The position numbers and the translations under genes were made by a program. From assembly GCA_964564595.1 (NCBI GenBank), contig CAZMCA010000002.1, forward strand, positions 1 through 64,000: a stretch of 64,000 bases of DNA, read 5' to 3'. This DNA comes from JBEVOS01 sp964564595. GTDB lineage: Bacteria; Pseudomonadota; Alphaproteobacteria; Caulobacterales; Aquidulcibacteraceae. The notes under the pieces are model-generated. The model was given only the letters and a program-made list of their open reading frames with translations. It had not been told where the DNA came from and did no database searches. The stretch's first letter is position 1, and each line of letters opens with the position of its first letter. Below, one piece after another: positions 10,162 to 20,255 of this stretch.

Positions 10162-13100
10162 TTAGAATTCGTAGCGCAGGCCGACCTGAACGACCCAGCG
10201 GGATTCGTTCGTGTTGACCTGCGGCGAGTTCCAAACCGTGCCGTTGAAGTTCGAGTAGCGATAGCGCGAGCACACCGCGCTCGTGGTCGCGACAGCGGCG
10301 CCCGAAGCGTCCGCACACGCGACGTCGATGACGCGGCCATTGGCGCGGCTGTCGCTGAACTCCTCAACGATGCCCCACTCGTCGTTGAGCAGGTTGAGGA
10401 CGTTCGAGATGTCGAACTGGATGCGCGCGCGATGGTTGGGATAGAGGCCCGGCAGCTCTTGACTGAGTTGCAGGTCCATCTGCGTGATGTCCGGGTTGTT
10501 CGCCGCGCCTTTCTCAACGATGCCCTGACCGAGGCCATAGCGGTTGATGAGGCCCACGAACGCGTCACGCGTGGCCGCGCTGTCGAACGTCACGAGGCCG
10601 CAAGCGAGGTTCGCGCCCGTGCAGGTCCCGAGATCCGGCACATAGAGCAGGTTGTCCGAGCGGTTCACGCCGAAGATGCTGGACCGGCCCGTGCCGCCCG
10701 GCTGCACCATCAAGAAGTTGATGGGGCGGCCCGTGCGATGCTCGGCAAACAGCGTCACGCGCGTTTCGAGTTCGCCGAATACTTCCCCGCGCCAGCCGAG
10801 ATCGAGCTTGAACGAGTCTTGAATCTCGCCGTTCGAGCGGCCTAGCGTCGAGCGGTTCGGGTCGAGATCCGTATATTGCTCACCGTAGAAACCGCTCGCC
10901 GTGGTGCCGAACTGGGCGTAGCCGCCGTAATCCTCACCTTCCTGGCGCGCATAGGCGAGTTGGAAGCTGAGCCCGTTGTCGTATTCCTGTCCGACCGAGA
11001 CCGCGGTCGTGAACGACCAGCTGGTCTCATCGGGGTTGTACGCAACGATATCGCGGTTGGCGCTGATCGCCGATGTGACCGCCATGCCGCGCAGGTTGCG
11101 ATCGGCGGTCGACATGGTCAGGCCGTCATAGCGCAGGCGCCCGTCCGGCGTGCGCTGCTGGCCGGCCACCACGCCAGCCGCCGCATCCGCACCTGTTGGG
11201 TTGGGAATGACGAGCAGACGCGCGCGCGTGTCGGTGAACGCCACCGACTCGTGCGAGCGCGTGGCGACAAGGTGCAAGCCCCACTCAAGGCCGAAGAGAT
11301 CGGCATTAAATGCAACGTTCGCCTTCCAATCGGCTGGAATCTCGAAGTCCGGATGCAGCGCGTTGACCGCCTGCCCGTTCGCGAGCGCGCTGCCGGCGTT
11401 GGCCGGGTTCAGCGGATCGAACTGCGTGACCAGCGTCTGGGCGCTGAACGGCGAGCCCAAAACCGTGCCCGAGGGGATGTTGTAGAAGAGGTTCGGATCG
11501 GCGCGATTGACGTTGAGCAGCACCGCGCACTGCGCCGCCGTAAGCGCCGTGCTCGAGTTGTTCTCAAGGCACGTCGTCGGGCCCGTGCGGCGGATATCGA
11601 CGCCCGCCGTGAGCACGCCGGTGTTCGAGAACGAGTTCGAGAGGAACACGTCCGGCGCACCGCCCGACACGAGGCCGATGCCGCCCGAAACCGAGTACCA
11701 GGTGTCTGGCGTGTAGTTGAACGAGAAGCGCGGCATCAGCACATCGCGCCCGTCATAGGTTTCGGTATTCGCGAAACCGGTGCGCGCGAGGAAGTACGGG
11801 TTGAGCCGGGGCGTGTCGTCCGACGTGTAGAAGTCGTACCGGAGGCCGTAGTTGATCGTGAGATCCGGCGTGATGTCCCATGTGTCTTGCGCGAACAGCG
11901 TGTTGATCGCGTAGGTGAAGCGCGCCGCGCCATCTTCGGCGTTGCCGCTGGCTGTGTTGGTGTACTGGAAGCGGCTCATCTCGCCGCGCGCGAACGCATC
12001 GATCGAGTCGAAGTAGAACGTGCCGTCCGCGCCGTTGACGAAGAGGTTATCGACCTCGATGCCCTGGAACTGACCGCCGAACTTCAGCAGGTGGTCGCCC
12101 ATCTGATATTCGCCCGAACCCGCAAATTGCGTGTTCGTCGTGTTCAGGTAGTTGGCGTGGCGATTGGCGTCGGCGCCGAAGTCGATGATCGTGCGTGAGG
12201 AATCGGCGGCGTTGCCGCAGATTGTGTTGCCCCCGACGATCGTGCCGAGCTCCTGCGTGAAGCAGATTTGCACTGCGCCGAAATCTTGGCCGCCCGGCGG
12301 CTCCTGCCGGCGCTCGTAGTTGCGGAAGCTGGCGCGGAACTCGGTCGAGAAATTGTTCGACCAGTTCGAGTTGAGCTGGGCGGTGTAAACTTCTTCCGTA
12401 TCCGCGGCCGCGTACCAGCCGGTGCTCATATCACCGCGCTGCGCGGGGAAATCCCGGATCATCAGCGAGGATTCAGCCGTGCGGTAGCTTACCGATGCGG
12501 TGTGATCGTCGGTGATGTTCCAATCGAGTCGCGTCGTCCACTTCTCGTCGCTGATCGGCGCGGTGAGCAGGAAGTCGCCGGGCGCGAAGCGCGTAGAGAC
12601 CGCGTAACCAGAGTAGCCCGCGAGGCCGAGGTTGAGATCGGCGCGTGAAAGCGTCGTGCCCGTGCCGCCAAAGCCGGCGAGCACGTTGGCGAAGCCTTCG
12701 CCCGCGAGACCGCGCGCGGTGATGTCAGCGGATTCGTAGTACTCGTACGACGCCGCAAAGAAGAGCGTGTCCTGGATGATCGGGCCGCCGATGAAGCCGC
12801 CATAGTTTTCCTGGCGAACGATCGTCGGCACCGAAACGCCGCGCAGGCTTTCGCCGACGAACCCATCGTTCAGGTAGTTGAGGAAGAGCGTGCCTTGGAA
12901 ATCGTTGGTGCCCTGACGCAGCACCATGTTGAGCGCGCCGCCGGTGAAGTCGCCGTTCTCGACGTCGAACGGCACGACCTGCACCGAAAATTCCTGCACC
13001 GCGTCGATCGAGACGGGGCCGCGCAGCGTGGAGAGGCCGTTGGTGACGAGGCCGAAATCGTCGCCGGCCTGCATGCCGTCGACCGTGATGCGGTTCGAGC

Positions 13101-13662
13101 GCGGCGCCGAGCCGGCGATCGAGATGCCGCCCTGCCCGCCGCCGCCGCGCGCAGCGCCGACGTCTTGCGTCACGAGCGGGTCGCGGCGCGCCATGTCGCG
13201 AATGTCGCGCTGCACGGAGACGACGCCCGCGATGTCGTCGCGGCCCATCGCCGTCGTGGTGCCCACTTCGCCCGAAAGGCCCGAGCGCGTCGCGGTGACG
13301 ACGATCTCGTTTTCGGAGGGCTCAAGATCGGCGGTGATGCGGAAGGGGTCGCCGATGCTGATCGTGACGCCTTCGACGCGCTCGCCCTGGTGGCCATCGG
13401 CCGTGAATTCGATTGTGTACGGGCCGCCGACGCGCAGCCCGCGCAAATCGAACACGCCGCTCGCATCCGTCGCTTCCGAGCGGCGGGTGCCCGAGGGCGT
13501 ATGGACAACCGTGACGTTAGCCCCGGCGATCGGCGTCCCGTCTGTCTCGGTGACCGAGCCGCGCACCGCGCCGGTGGTTTCCTGAGCAAACGCCTGCGCG
13601 CTCATAGCGAGCGTCAGCGCCGTCAGTGCGGCGCCGCTGAAGAGCTTCTTCGACAGCATCAT
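10162..13662 (-). CDS. Oar-like TonB-dependent receptor with carboxypeptidase-regulatory domain
   Basis: 1166-residue outer-membrane protein. A signal peptide (MMLSKKLFSGAALTALTLAM to the AFAQ cleavage site) is followed by a carboxypeptidase-regulatory-like beta-sandwich (GAVRGSVTETDGTPIAGANV), a TonB-box-like EIVVTATRSG, a plug with RRDPLVTQDV and GSAPRSNRITVDGMQ, and a long beta-barrel ending VVQVGLRYEF with terminal Phe. This is the Oar/SusC-like layout. The start is ATG 13662, immediately followed by a second ATG, behind AGGGGATAT; longer in-frame extensions have no signal peptide at their start. It differs from the five other receptors in this window and its upstream region lacks the CGCTACG element. 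Confidence 0.92.
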   Translation of the reverse strand: MMLSKKLFSGAALTALTLAMSAQAFAQETTGAVRGSVTETDGTPIAGANVTVVHTPSGTRRSEATDASGVFDLRGLRVGGPYTIEFTADGHQGERVEGVTISIGDPFRITADLEPSENEIVVTATRSGLSGEVGTTTAMGRDDIAGVVSVQRDIRDMARRDPLVTQDVGAARGGGGQGGISIAGSAPRSNRITVDGMQAGDDFGLVTNGLSTLRGPVSIDAVQEFSVQVVPFDVENGDFTGGALNMVLRQGTNDFQGTLFLNYLNDGFVGESLRGVSVPTIVRQENYGGFIGGPIIQDTLFFAASYEYYESADITARGLAGEGFANVLAGFGGTGTTLSRADLNLGLAGYSGYAVSTRFAPGDFLLTAPISDEKWTTRLDWNITDDHTASVSYRTAESSLMIRDFPAQRGDMSTGWYAAADTEEVYTAQLNSNWSNNFSTEFRASFRNYERRQEPPGGQDFGAVQICFTQELGTIVGGNTICGNAADSSRTIIDFGADANRHANYLNTTNTQFAGSGEYQMGDHLLKFGGQFQGIEVDNLFVNGADGTFYFDSIDAFARGEMSRFQYTNTASGNAEDGAARFTYAINTLFAQDTWDITPDLTINYGLRYDFYTSDDTPRLNPYFLARTGFANTETYDGRDVLMPRFSFNYTPDTWYSVSGGIGLVSGGAPDVFLSNSFSNTGVLTAGVDIRRTGPTTCLENNSSTALTAAQCAVLLNVNRADPNLFYNIPSGTVLGSPFSAQTLVTQFDPLNPANAGSALANGQAVNALHPDFEIPADWKANVAFNADLFGLEWGLHLVATRSHESVAFTDTRARLLVIPNPTGADAAAGVVAGQQRTPDGRLRYDGLTMSTADRNLRGMAVTSAISANRDIVAYNPDETSWSFTTAVSVGQEYDNGLSFQLAYARQEGEDYGGYAQFGTTASGFYGEQYTDLDPNRSTLGRSNGEIQDSFKLDLGWRGEVFGELETRVTLFAEHRTGRPINFLMVQPGGTGRSSIFGVNRSDNLLYVPDLGTCTGANLACGLVTFDSAATRDAFVGLINRYGLGQGIVEKGAANNPDITQMDLQLSQELPGLYPNHRARIQFDISNVLNLLNDEWGIVEEFSDSRANGRVIDVACADASGAAVATTSAVCSRYRYSNFNGTVWNSPQVNTNESRWVVQVGLRYEF

Positions 13663-13863
13663 ATATCCCCTGTGCCCCAAGACCGAGCGGCGCCGCCACG
13701 GCATCGCCCCATACCCGCCTTGTTTCGGACCCCTATCGCGCGAGTCCGAAGGTCCGTTAACAACCTGATGAATGATTTGCGACACCGGAATGAGTCGGCG
13801 CCGCGCCCCGTGGCGCCGAGAACACAAATTGAGCTAAGTCGGCCAATTCCACAGAGAGTTTAG

Positions 13864-15384
13864 ATGCCGGCCGCGCGCCTCGATCGTCCGACCTCCGCGT
13901 TTTTGCTGGCCGCCGCGGCGGTGTTGGCTCTGCGCCTGGCGGCGCTGGCGGCAAGCCCGCTCGAGCTCCAGTTCGACGAGGCGCAGTACTGGTATTGGTC
14001 GCGGACGCTGGACTGGGGATATTTTTCAAAGCCGCCGCTGGTGGCCTGGGCGATCGCCGCGACCACTGCGGTATTCGGCAACGCTGAGTGGGCTGTGCGG
14101 CTCACCGCCCCGTTTGCCCAGACCGGCGCCGCCATTGTGCTCTTCCTGCTCGGCCGGCGGATGTATGGGCCATGGGCGGGGTTTTGGGCCGGGGCCGGCT
14201 GGCTCGCGATGCCGGCGATCTGGCTTTCGTCAGCCGTGATGTCGACCGACGCGCTGCTGATGCCGCTTTGGGCGGCGGCGCTCTATGCGCTGTGGCGGCT
14301 GTACGAAACCGGGCGCTGGGCGTGGGCCATCGCGCTCGGGGCCGCTATCGGGCTCGGCGCGCTCGCGAAATACGCGATGCTCTATTTCGTGGCGTGCGCG
14401 GCGCTCGCGGCGATATGGGAGCCCGCGCTGCGCAAGACGCTGCTCTCAACACGCGGCGCGCTGGCGCTGGCGATCGCGGCGTTGGTGCTGGCGCCAAATC
14501 TCGCATGGAACGCCGCCAATAGCTTCGCCACGATCTCGCACACCGCCGCCAATTCAGGCCTCTCGCGATTCGGGCTGCATCCCGATGAGCTGATCGAGTT
14601 CATCGCGGGCCAAGCGCTCGTGATGGGGCCGATCCTCATCGTCGCGCTCGCGATCACGATCGGACGCGCGCTTGGCGCGCCTTCCGCGCTCGATGTGCGC
14701 GATCGGCTGCTGATCAGCTTTGTCGCGCCGCCGTTGGCGGTGATCCTGGCCCAGTCACTTGTGAGCCACGCGCACGCCAATTGGGCCGCGACCGCCTACC
14801 CGGCCGCAATCGTTTGGCTCTCGGGGCGGTTCACACAAAGCGCGCGGGGGCGGCTTGTGCTCGCCGCCGCAACTGCGAGCCACGCCGTGCTCGGCCTCTT
14901 CATGATGGCGGCGATGATCTCGCCGTCGTTCGCCAACGCGGCCGGGCTTGGCAACGCCATCGAAGACAGCCGCGGCTGGCGCACAACGGCCAGAGAGACA
15001 GCGGAGCGCGCGCGCGAACACGGCCCCTTCACCGCCGTCATGGTGGATCACCGCGCCCTCTTCTTCGAGCTGACCTATTACTGGCAACGCACGGGAGAGA
15101 CGGATCTTCCGCCGCTGCGGATGTGGCTGTTGCGCGCCGATCCGCACAACCACGCCGAAGCCGTATCGCCCATGCTGCCCAGCGATAGCGCGCGCGTGCT
15201 GATCGTTCATGCGCAGGATCGCTATGTGCCGTTCGTGGCTGGCGACTTTGCGCGGTTCCAGCCAATCGACGCGCTGGAAATCTCGCTTGGCGGGGGTGAA
15301 ACGCGTCCGCTTCAGTTCTCGGTTGGCGAGGGCTTCGTCAGTGCGCCGCGCGATGCGGCGTTCCTGGCGCGCATTGGCGATTAG
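13864..15384 (+). CDS. GT39/ArnT-like membrane glycosyltransferase
   Basis: 506-residue multi-pass inner-membrane protein of the PMT/ArnT-like family, which transfers sugars from polyprenyl-phosphate donors. The first periplasmic loop carries the family motif as QFDEAQYWYWSRTLDWGYFS followed by KPPLVAW, with the DE pair expected for catalysis. About ten hydrophobic segments span residues 10-360, followed by a soluble C-terminal region ending near FLARIGD. It is transcribed divergently from the Oar-like TBDR across a 201-base spacer. The acceptor (lipid A, glycan or protein) is unknown. Confidence 0.85.
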   Translation: MPAARLDRPTSAFLLAAAAVLALRLAALAASPLELQFDEAQYWYWSRTLDWGYFSKPPLVAWAIAATTAVFGNAEWAVRLTAPFAQTGAAIVLFLLGRRMYGPWAGFWAGAGWLAMPAIWLSSAVMSTDALLMPLWAAALYALWRLYETGRWAWAIALGAAIGLGALAKYAMLYFVACAALAAIWEPALRKTLLSTRGALALAIAALVLAPNLAWNAANSFATISHTAANSGLSRFGLHPDELIEFIAGQALVMGPILIVALAITIGRALGAPSALDVRDRLLISFVAPPLAVILAQSLVSHAHANWAATAYPAAIVWLSGRFTQSARGRLVLAAATASHAVLGLFMMAAMISPSFANAAGLGNAIEDSRGWRTTARETAERAREHGPFTAVMVDHRALFFELTYYWQRTGETDLPPLRMWLLRADPHNHAEAVSPMLPSDSARVLIVHAQDRYVPFVAGDFARFQPIDALEISLGGGETRPLQFSVGEGFVSAPRDAAFLARIGD

Positions 15385-15478
15385 GGCGCGTCTTTCGGCG
15401 CGCGACCTTTCACACCGCCGTTATACGCACTAGACTTGCCCCTCGCCGCCCAGGCGGGACGAAGGACGGCACCTAGAC

Positions 15479-16708
15479 ATGGTTCGCGATACCGCTGCGG
15501 CGGCCTCGACAGCTCGGTACGCGAAGAAGCGGGAGGCGATCGTCGCCGCCGCGACCGACGTGCTTAATCGCCAAGGCGTCAAAGGCATGACGCTCGCGGA
15601 GGTCGCCGCGCAGGTCGATCTCAACACGACGAGCGTCACCTATTATTTTCGCAAGAAGGAAGACCTCGCGGCCGCGTGCTTTCTGGCCGGGATCGAGCGC
15701 ATCACGGACATGATCCGCGAGGCGCTTCGGGAGAACGGGCCGCGCGCGCGCATCGCCAAGTTCACCGATCTCTTCTTCCAGCGGCACGCGATGCGACGCG
15801 GCGGCGAAGGCGCTCCGTTGGTGCAGTTTCTCGACATCCGCACGCTGGAAGAGCCGCATCTAAGCATCGTCAACGAGGCGTATGCCGGCATGGTGCGCGG
15901 CGCGCGCGATCTGTTCTCGGGCGGCGATCGCCTGTTCGATCGCAACGCGCTGCATGCGCGCACGTATCTGTTGCTGGAACACGTGTTCTGGAGCGCGTCC
16001 TGGCTCAATCGCTATGACGTCGAGGATTATCCGCGCGTCCGCGACCGGCTGATCGACGTTATGCTGGAAGGGTTTTCCGCCCATCCCGGCGCCTGGTCGC
16101 CGCACATCATTGGTGAAGATCAGCTGGGGCTGCCGGAAGCGCGCGATACGGCGCGCGAGACGTTCCTCATCGCGTCGACGCGCCTCATCAATCGGCTCGG
16201 CTATCGTGGCGCTTCGGTGGAGAAGATCTCCGCTGAGCTCAACGTCACCAAGGGCTCCTTCTACCATCACAACGAAGCCAAGGACGAACTCGTCGTCGCT
16301 TGCTTCGATCGCACGCACGATCTGGTGCGCCAGGTGCAGCACCATGCGATGGCGGATGCGGGCTCCGCTTACACGCATCTGGCCGATGTCGTCGCGACGC
16401 TGGTGCAGTTTCAAAACTCTGACCGTGGCCCGCTCTTGCGCACGCTTGCGCTCGGCGCCCTGCCCGAGCCGATGAAGGCGAGCGTCACCGAGCGGTCGCT
16501 GCGCATCACCGATCGCTTTGGCGCAATGATCGCCGACGGCGTGACGGACGGCTCGATCCGCGCGATCGATCCTGCGGTCGGCGCGCACATGCTGAAGATC
16601 GCGCTCAACGCGGCGGCCGAGTTTAGCGCCTGGGTGCGCGGCGCCGATCGCGCCGAAGCGGTGGCGCTGATGGCTAAGCCGACCATGCTGGGCCTGCTCT
16701 GCGACTAG
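15479..16708 (+). CDS. Double-length TetR regulator with two TetR units
   Basis: 409 residues, about twice a normal TetR protein, containing two complete TetR-like DNA-binding regions. The first is at about residues 16-65 with TTSVTYYFRKKEDLA; the second is at about 225-275 with VTKGSFYHHNEAKDEL. Each is followed by about 140 residues of mostly helical sequence typical of a ligand-binding domain. It would act as a single-chain pseudodimer, possibly on an asymmetric operator. It lies next to the tandem TBDR array and is paralogous to the protein at 51694-52938, which has the same layout. Ligand and targets are unknown; control of the neighbouring receptors is inference. Confidence 0.88.
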   Translation: MVRDTAAAASTARYAKKREAIVAAATDVLNRQGVKGMTLAEVAAQVDLNTTSVTYYFRKKEDLAAACFLAGIERITDMIREALRENGPRARIAKFTDLFFQRHAMRRGGEGAPLVQFLDIRTLEEPHLSIVNEAYAGMVRGARDLFSGGDRLFDRNALHARTYLLLEHVFWSASWLNRYDVEDYPRVRDRLIDVMLEGFSAHPGAWSPHIIGEDQLGLPEARDTARETFLIASTRLINRLGYRGASVEKISAELNVTKGSFYHHNEAKDELVVACFDRTHDLVRQVQHHAMADAGSAYTHLADVVATLVQFQNSDRGPLLRTLALGALPEPMKASVTERSLRITDRFGAMIADGVTDGSIRAIDPAVGAHMLKIALNAAAEFSAWVRGADRAEAVALMAKPTMLGLLCD

Positions 16709-16790
16709 CAGCGCGCTTTACTGCAAGCACTCGACAATTCGAACCGCCCGTGCGGCGCGGACACGCGTGTGTGCGCTGGCGTCCCCGCAC

Positions 16791-16820
16791 AAAGAAAAGG
16801 GCGGCCCGCAGGGGCCGCCC
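16791..16820 (-). terminator. Rho-independent terminator after TBDR 1
   Basis: A 9-base-pair stem GGGCGGCCC (16799-16807) / GGGCCGCCC (16812-16820) with loop GCAG lies 29 bases after the stop at 16850. On the minus strand it is followed by CCTTTTCTTT, the T-tract. Confidence 0.88.
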
Positions 16821-16849
16821 AGTTTGTGGATCGAGGAGTGACCTCGCGC

Positions 16850-19800
16850 TTAGAAGCGCGCCCGCAGACCGACTTCGAATTGCCGGCCGACGATGTCGGA
16901 CGAGAACGGAACGTAGTTGTACTGCGTCCGCGGATCCCATGCCGGATCCTGGTCCGTAAGGTTCAGCACGCTGAACGTGAGCGTCGGCGAGCCAGGGAGC
17001 TCTTCGAGGCCGTATTGCAGCGTGATGTCGTGCGCCGTGAACGAGTCGATCGGCAGCGGCGATGCGACGCCGAATGCGATGTCATCCACGCCACTGGTGT
17101 AGCGCGTCGTCCAACGCACGTTCAGCGGGCCGGTGTTGAAGTTGATGTACGCGTTCGCCTTCCACTCGGGGTACGAATAGAAGAACACGAGGCCATCGGC
17201 CCGGCCCACGCGCTCGATCGGCGCCTGGATCGTGATGCCCGGGAGGAACGGCGAGGTTAGCGCGCCGCGGCTCCACTCCATCAGATACGTGCCGTCCACA
17301 CCGAAGGTGAGGTTTCCGCCGAACACTTCATCGAAGTCGAGAGTCGATGAGAAGTCGACGCCCGAAGTTTCGATCGTGCCGCCGTTGATCCAGTTGTACT
17401 CCAACAGACCAAGGAAGTTCGTCGCAGAGTTGCCGGTCTGGCAGCCCGAGGCGAAGTTGATCCGGCTGCGCAGTTCAGCGACGGTCGGATCCGGGCTTGT
17501 GCAGAACTGCGCTTGCGGCACGCCGTTAATCGATCCGCCAGCCGGCGTGTAGAACGCCGAGAACAGACCGGTCGCCGATTCCGTCGTGATCTCGTCTTCG
17601 AACGTGTAGTCGAAGTAGTCCGCCGTGAAGCGGAAGTTGCCGAGATCGACGATGAAGCCGGCGCTGATCGTTTCAGCCGATTCCGGACGCAGGTTCGGAT
17701 TGCCGTAGAGATCGGTGGGCCGATAGACGCCGATGCCGGTGAAGTTCGTCAGGCCGCGATTGGCTTCGGGGATCAGCAGCGATTGCGGTGGAGCGCGGAA
17801 CGTGGAGCCTGCCGAGGCGCGGAGCGCCAGGAAGTCCACCACCTGCCAGCGCGCCGAAATCCGCGGATCGGTCGTTTCGAGGCCGCTGAACTCTTCGTGG
17901 CGAAGCGCGGCGGAAATCTCGAAGTTATCCGTCACTGGCAGACGGAGTTCGGTGAATATCGCCGTGCTGACGCGATCGATATCGTAGGGGCTGTTGCCAA
18001 CGAAGAAGAGCGTGCTGCCCGAGTTGTTGCAGATCGGATTGCCATCGCCATAGGGCTGGCTATCCGGACAGCCAGAACGCGTGATGTCGTACGCCGCGTT
18101 GGTCGAATACGCGACACGGTCATAGCGATACTGGACGCCCGCCGCCCACTGGATCGGCCCGCCCCACAATTCGATCGGCAGCGAGCCATCGAGGACGAAG
18201 TCGCCCGTCAGGTTCTGCGTGATCGTGTTCGAGGTCAGTTCCGCCGTCATCCAACGCGCCAGCGCCGCGGTGTTCGCAAGCGCCGGATTAGTGGATTGCG
18301 GCGACGGCACGACGCCCGTGTACGCCTGCGTCGAGTTGGAGAAGGGATTCCAATAGGAGCAGCGGCCCGAGGAAAGCGCTGCGGCAGTCGGAGCATCTGT
18401 CGCGATATCGTAATCGCCGCCCTGCCCAGTCGGACGGGGGTTGCAGTTTGGACCGCCAAGCCCGCGCAGGGCGAGTTGGAGACGGTTGATGCTCTGGTCA
18501 TAGATGCGAACGAAACGCGTCGTATCGGTGTACGTGACCGCCGCGTTCCAACCCACATCCCAGAACGTCGAGCCAGTAACCGACGTCGAGAAGCGGAAGC
18601 CATCGTTCTCGTTGAACTGGTGGTCGGCGCCATCGGGTTGATAAAGGTTGCCGCCGTTGCCAGCCGGGCGCCAGCCAGAGGGGCTGGTGATCACGCCGTT
18701 CGCCAACGCGCCGGCGCATTGCGCGCCTGTGAGTGGCGCGGCGCACGCCGTGAACAATGAAACGAGGCCCGGGTTGCTGCGCGGGATGAAGTACCGCGAG
18801 AATTCACCCGAAGCCGAAGGGAATGGGCTGACGCCGCCGCCCGGCGACCCGCCGCTTGCGTTGATCGGCGCTGGAAACTGCGCCGTTTGGTTCATCGGCG
18901 AAGCGCGCTGATCGGAGTTATAGCGGAACCAAGCCACTTCAGCGTGGAAGTCGAGGTCTTCCGCGAGCTCGTAGTTCACTTCTGAATAGAGGTGATAGTT
19001 GTCTTCGGGGTTCGTCAGGTTCTCGAACCGCGAGAACTGGAATTGGCATGTCCCGCCTGGCGCCAATTGTGCGCCGCCCGCGGCGACACAGCCCGGATCG
19101 ACAATGCTCGTCGCCCAGGTGCCGGAGGTGATGGCGCCCGTGGCAGCATCGCGCGTCGAGGCGCCGGTGTTGAGCAGATATGAACCGGGGTTGCCCGCCG
19201 CAGACCAGCCGCCGGACGACGGAAGACCGGCATAGGGCCGAACCGCCCAATCGCGATCGAGCGTTTGCAATTCCGAGCGGTGACGATAGCCGCCGCTGAT
19301 CAGGATGTTGCCGTTATCGCCTTGCCAGCCCCAGGCGAGGCTCGCGCGATAATCGCCATCCGATCCTTCGATCGCGGTGTATTCCGTATCGACCTCGAAG
19401 CCTTCGAGATCGCGGCGCGTGATGAAGTTGACGACGCCGCCGACCGCGTCCGAGCCGTACGTCGCGGCCGCGCCATCGCGCAGCACTTCAACGCGCCCGA
19501 TCGCGCTTTGCGGAAGCATATTGAGGTCGACCGCGTTGCCGCCTGCGATAACGACCGATGGCGCAAAGCGCCGGCCATTCATCAGAACGAGCGTACGGAT
19601 CGAGCTGAGACCACGGAGGTTGACGGTGGCCGCGCCCGCTGGCGCGCCGCCGAAGCGATAGCCTTCGCCAAACGATGCGCCGGCTGCGGTGATGGTGCGG
19701 ACCAACTGGACGACAGTCGGCGAGCCCTGCTCCGCGAGCGTTTCGGCGGTGATGACATCGACCGGCAGCGCGGCGTCTTCCGGCGTGCCGCGGATGTAGG

Positions 19801-19936
19801 AGCCGGTGACGACGATGTCTTCTTCAGTCCCGGCGTCCTGCGCATTCGCTTGCTGCGCCATACCGGCGCCAGCAATGCCCAGTGTTAACGCAGCGGCAAG
19901 CCGCGAGCCCGTGCTGAACAACTTACCTTTGGCCAT
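16850..19936 (-). CDS. TonB-dependent receptor, tandem paralogue 1
   Basis: 1028-residue outer-membrane receptor. The signal peptide (MAKGKLFSTGSRLAAALTLG to about residue 32) precedes the TonB-box-like EEDIVVTGSYIRG and the plug sequence GTPEDAALPVDVITAE shared with the next two genes. The plug contains the QGSPTVVQLV and VNLRGLSSIRTLVLMNGRR blocks, then DGAAATYGSDAVGGVVNFITRR; the barrel ends FEVGLRARF with terminal Phe. GGGAGGGAGC upstream supports ATG 19936. First of three tandem same-strand paralogues. It is oriented tail-to-tail with the double TetR gene. Substrate unknown; the subgroup is often linked to carbohydrate, aromatic or peptide uptake. Confidence 0.93.
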   Translation of the reverse strand: MAKGKLFSTGSRLAAALTLGIAGAGMAQQANAQDAGTEEDIVVTGSYIRGTPEDAALPVDVITAETLAEQGSPTVVQLVRTITAAGASFGEGYRFGGAPAGAATVNLRGLSSIRTLVLMNGRRFAPSVVIAGGNAVDLNMLPQSAIGRVEVLRDGAAATYGSDAVGGVVNFITRRDLEGFEVDTEYTAIEGSDGDYRASLAWGWQGDNGNILISGGYRHRSELQTLDRDWAVRPYAGLPSSGGWSAAGNPGSYLLNTGASTRDAATGAITSGTWATSIVDPGCVAAGGAQLAPGGTCQFQFSRFENLTNPEDNYHLYSEVNYELAEDLDFHAEVAWFRYNSDQRASPMNQTAQFPAPINASGGSPGGGVSPFPSASGEFSRYFIPRSNPGLVSLFTACAAPLTGAQCAGALANGVITSPSGWRPAGNGGNLYQPDGADHQFNENDGFRFSTSVTGSTFWDVGWNAAVTYTDTTRFVRIYDQSINRLQLALRGLGGPNCNPRPTGQGGDYDIATDAPTAAALSSGRCSYWNPFSNSTQAYTGVVPSPQSTNPALANTAALARWMTAELTSNTITQNLTGDFVLDGSLPIELWGGPIQWAAGVQYRYDRVAYSTNAAYDITRSGCPDSQPYGDGNPICNNSGSTLFFVGNSPYDIDRVSTAIFTELRLPVTDNFEISAALRHEEFSGLETTDPRISARWQVVDFLALRASAGSTFRAPPQSLLIPEANRGLTNFTGIGVYRPTDLYGNPNLRPESAETISAGFIVDLGNFRFTADYFDYTFEDEITTESATGLFSAFYTPAGGSINGVPQAQFCTSPDPTVAELRSRINFASGCQTGNSATNFLGLLEYNWINGGTIETSGVDFSSTLDFDEVFGGNLTFGVDGTYLMEWSRGALTSPFLPGITIQAPIERVGRADGLVFFYSYPEWKANAYINFNTGPLNVRWTTRYTSGVDDIAFGVASPLPIDSFTAHDITLQYGLEELPGSPTLTFSVLNLTDQDPAWDPRTQYNYVPFSSDIVGRQFEVGLRARF

Positions 19937-20255
19937 AAAATGCTCCCTCCCTGACCCGGCAGCCCGTTATTTATGGGGGTCCGCCATGCGCCATCGTGGG
20001 GCGCCGATTTCCGGCTGGGCAAGCGCGAGATACCGAGTTTTCGATTATCGCGGGCACATTGGCGGAGTGGTGTTGCGCGAATGACGCTACGGAAGCGAAG
20101 CATACGCTACAGATAGTGGTGTGAGCGTCAGTCTTTGTGGTGCGAAGGTTAGCGCGCGCGTCAACCGCCCAAGACCACGCGCCATCACGCCAAGAAAAAG
20201 GGCGGCCCCGAAGGAGCCGCCCAAGGAAGATTGGGTGAGAGAGTTTCGAGGACGT
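19937..20255 (-). promoter_or_regulatory. Intergenic region upstream of TBDR 1
   Basis: 319 bases with no gene. From right to left it holds the TBDR 2 terminator (20192-20222), a repeated element with GACGCTACGGAAGCG at 20083-20097 and ACGCTACA at 20104-20111, and the ribosome site GGGAGGGAGC just before ATG 19936. The CGCTACG-type element recurs upstream of the other four non-Oar receptors of the window, so this is probably the regulated promoter region of TBDR 1. No clear -35/-10 pair is asserted. Confidence 0.55.
20192..20222 (-). terminator. Rho-independent terminator after TBDR 2
   Basis: The stem GGGCGGC (20200-20206) / GCCGCCC (20216-20222) lies 33 bases after the receptor stop at 20256, with a TTTTTCTT tail on the minus strand. 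It closely resembles the terminators of TBDR 1 and TBDR 3. Confidence 0.82.

Noticed and set aside
13663..13863. Possible CGCTACG element upstream of the Oar-like TBDR
   Set aside because: No CTACG or CGTAG word was found in this divergent spacer, so this receptor is left out of the proposed regulon.
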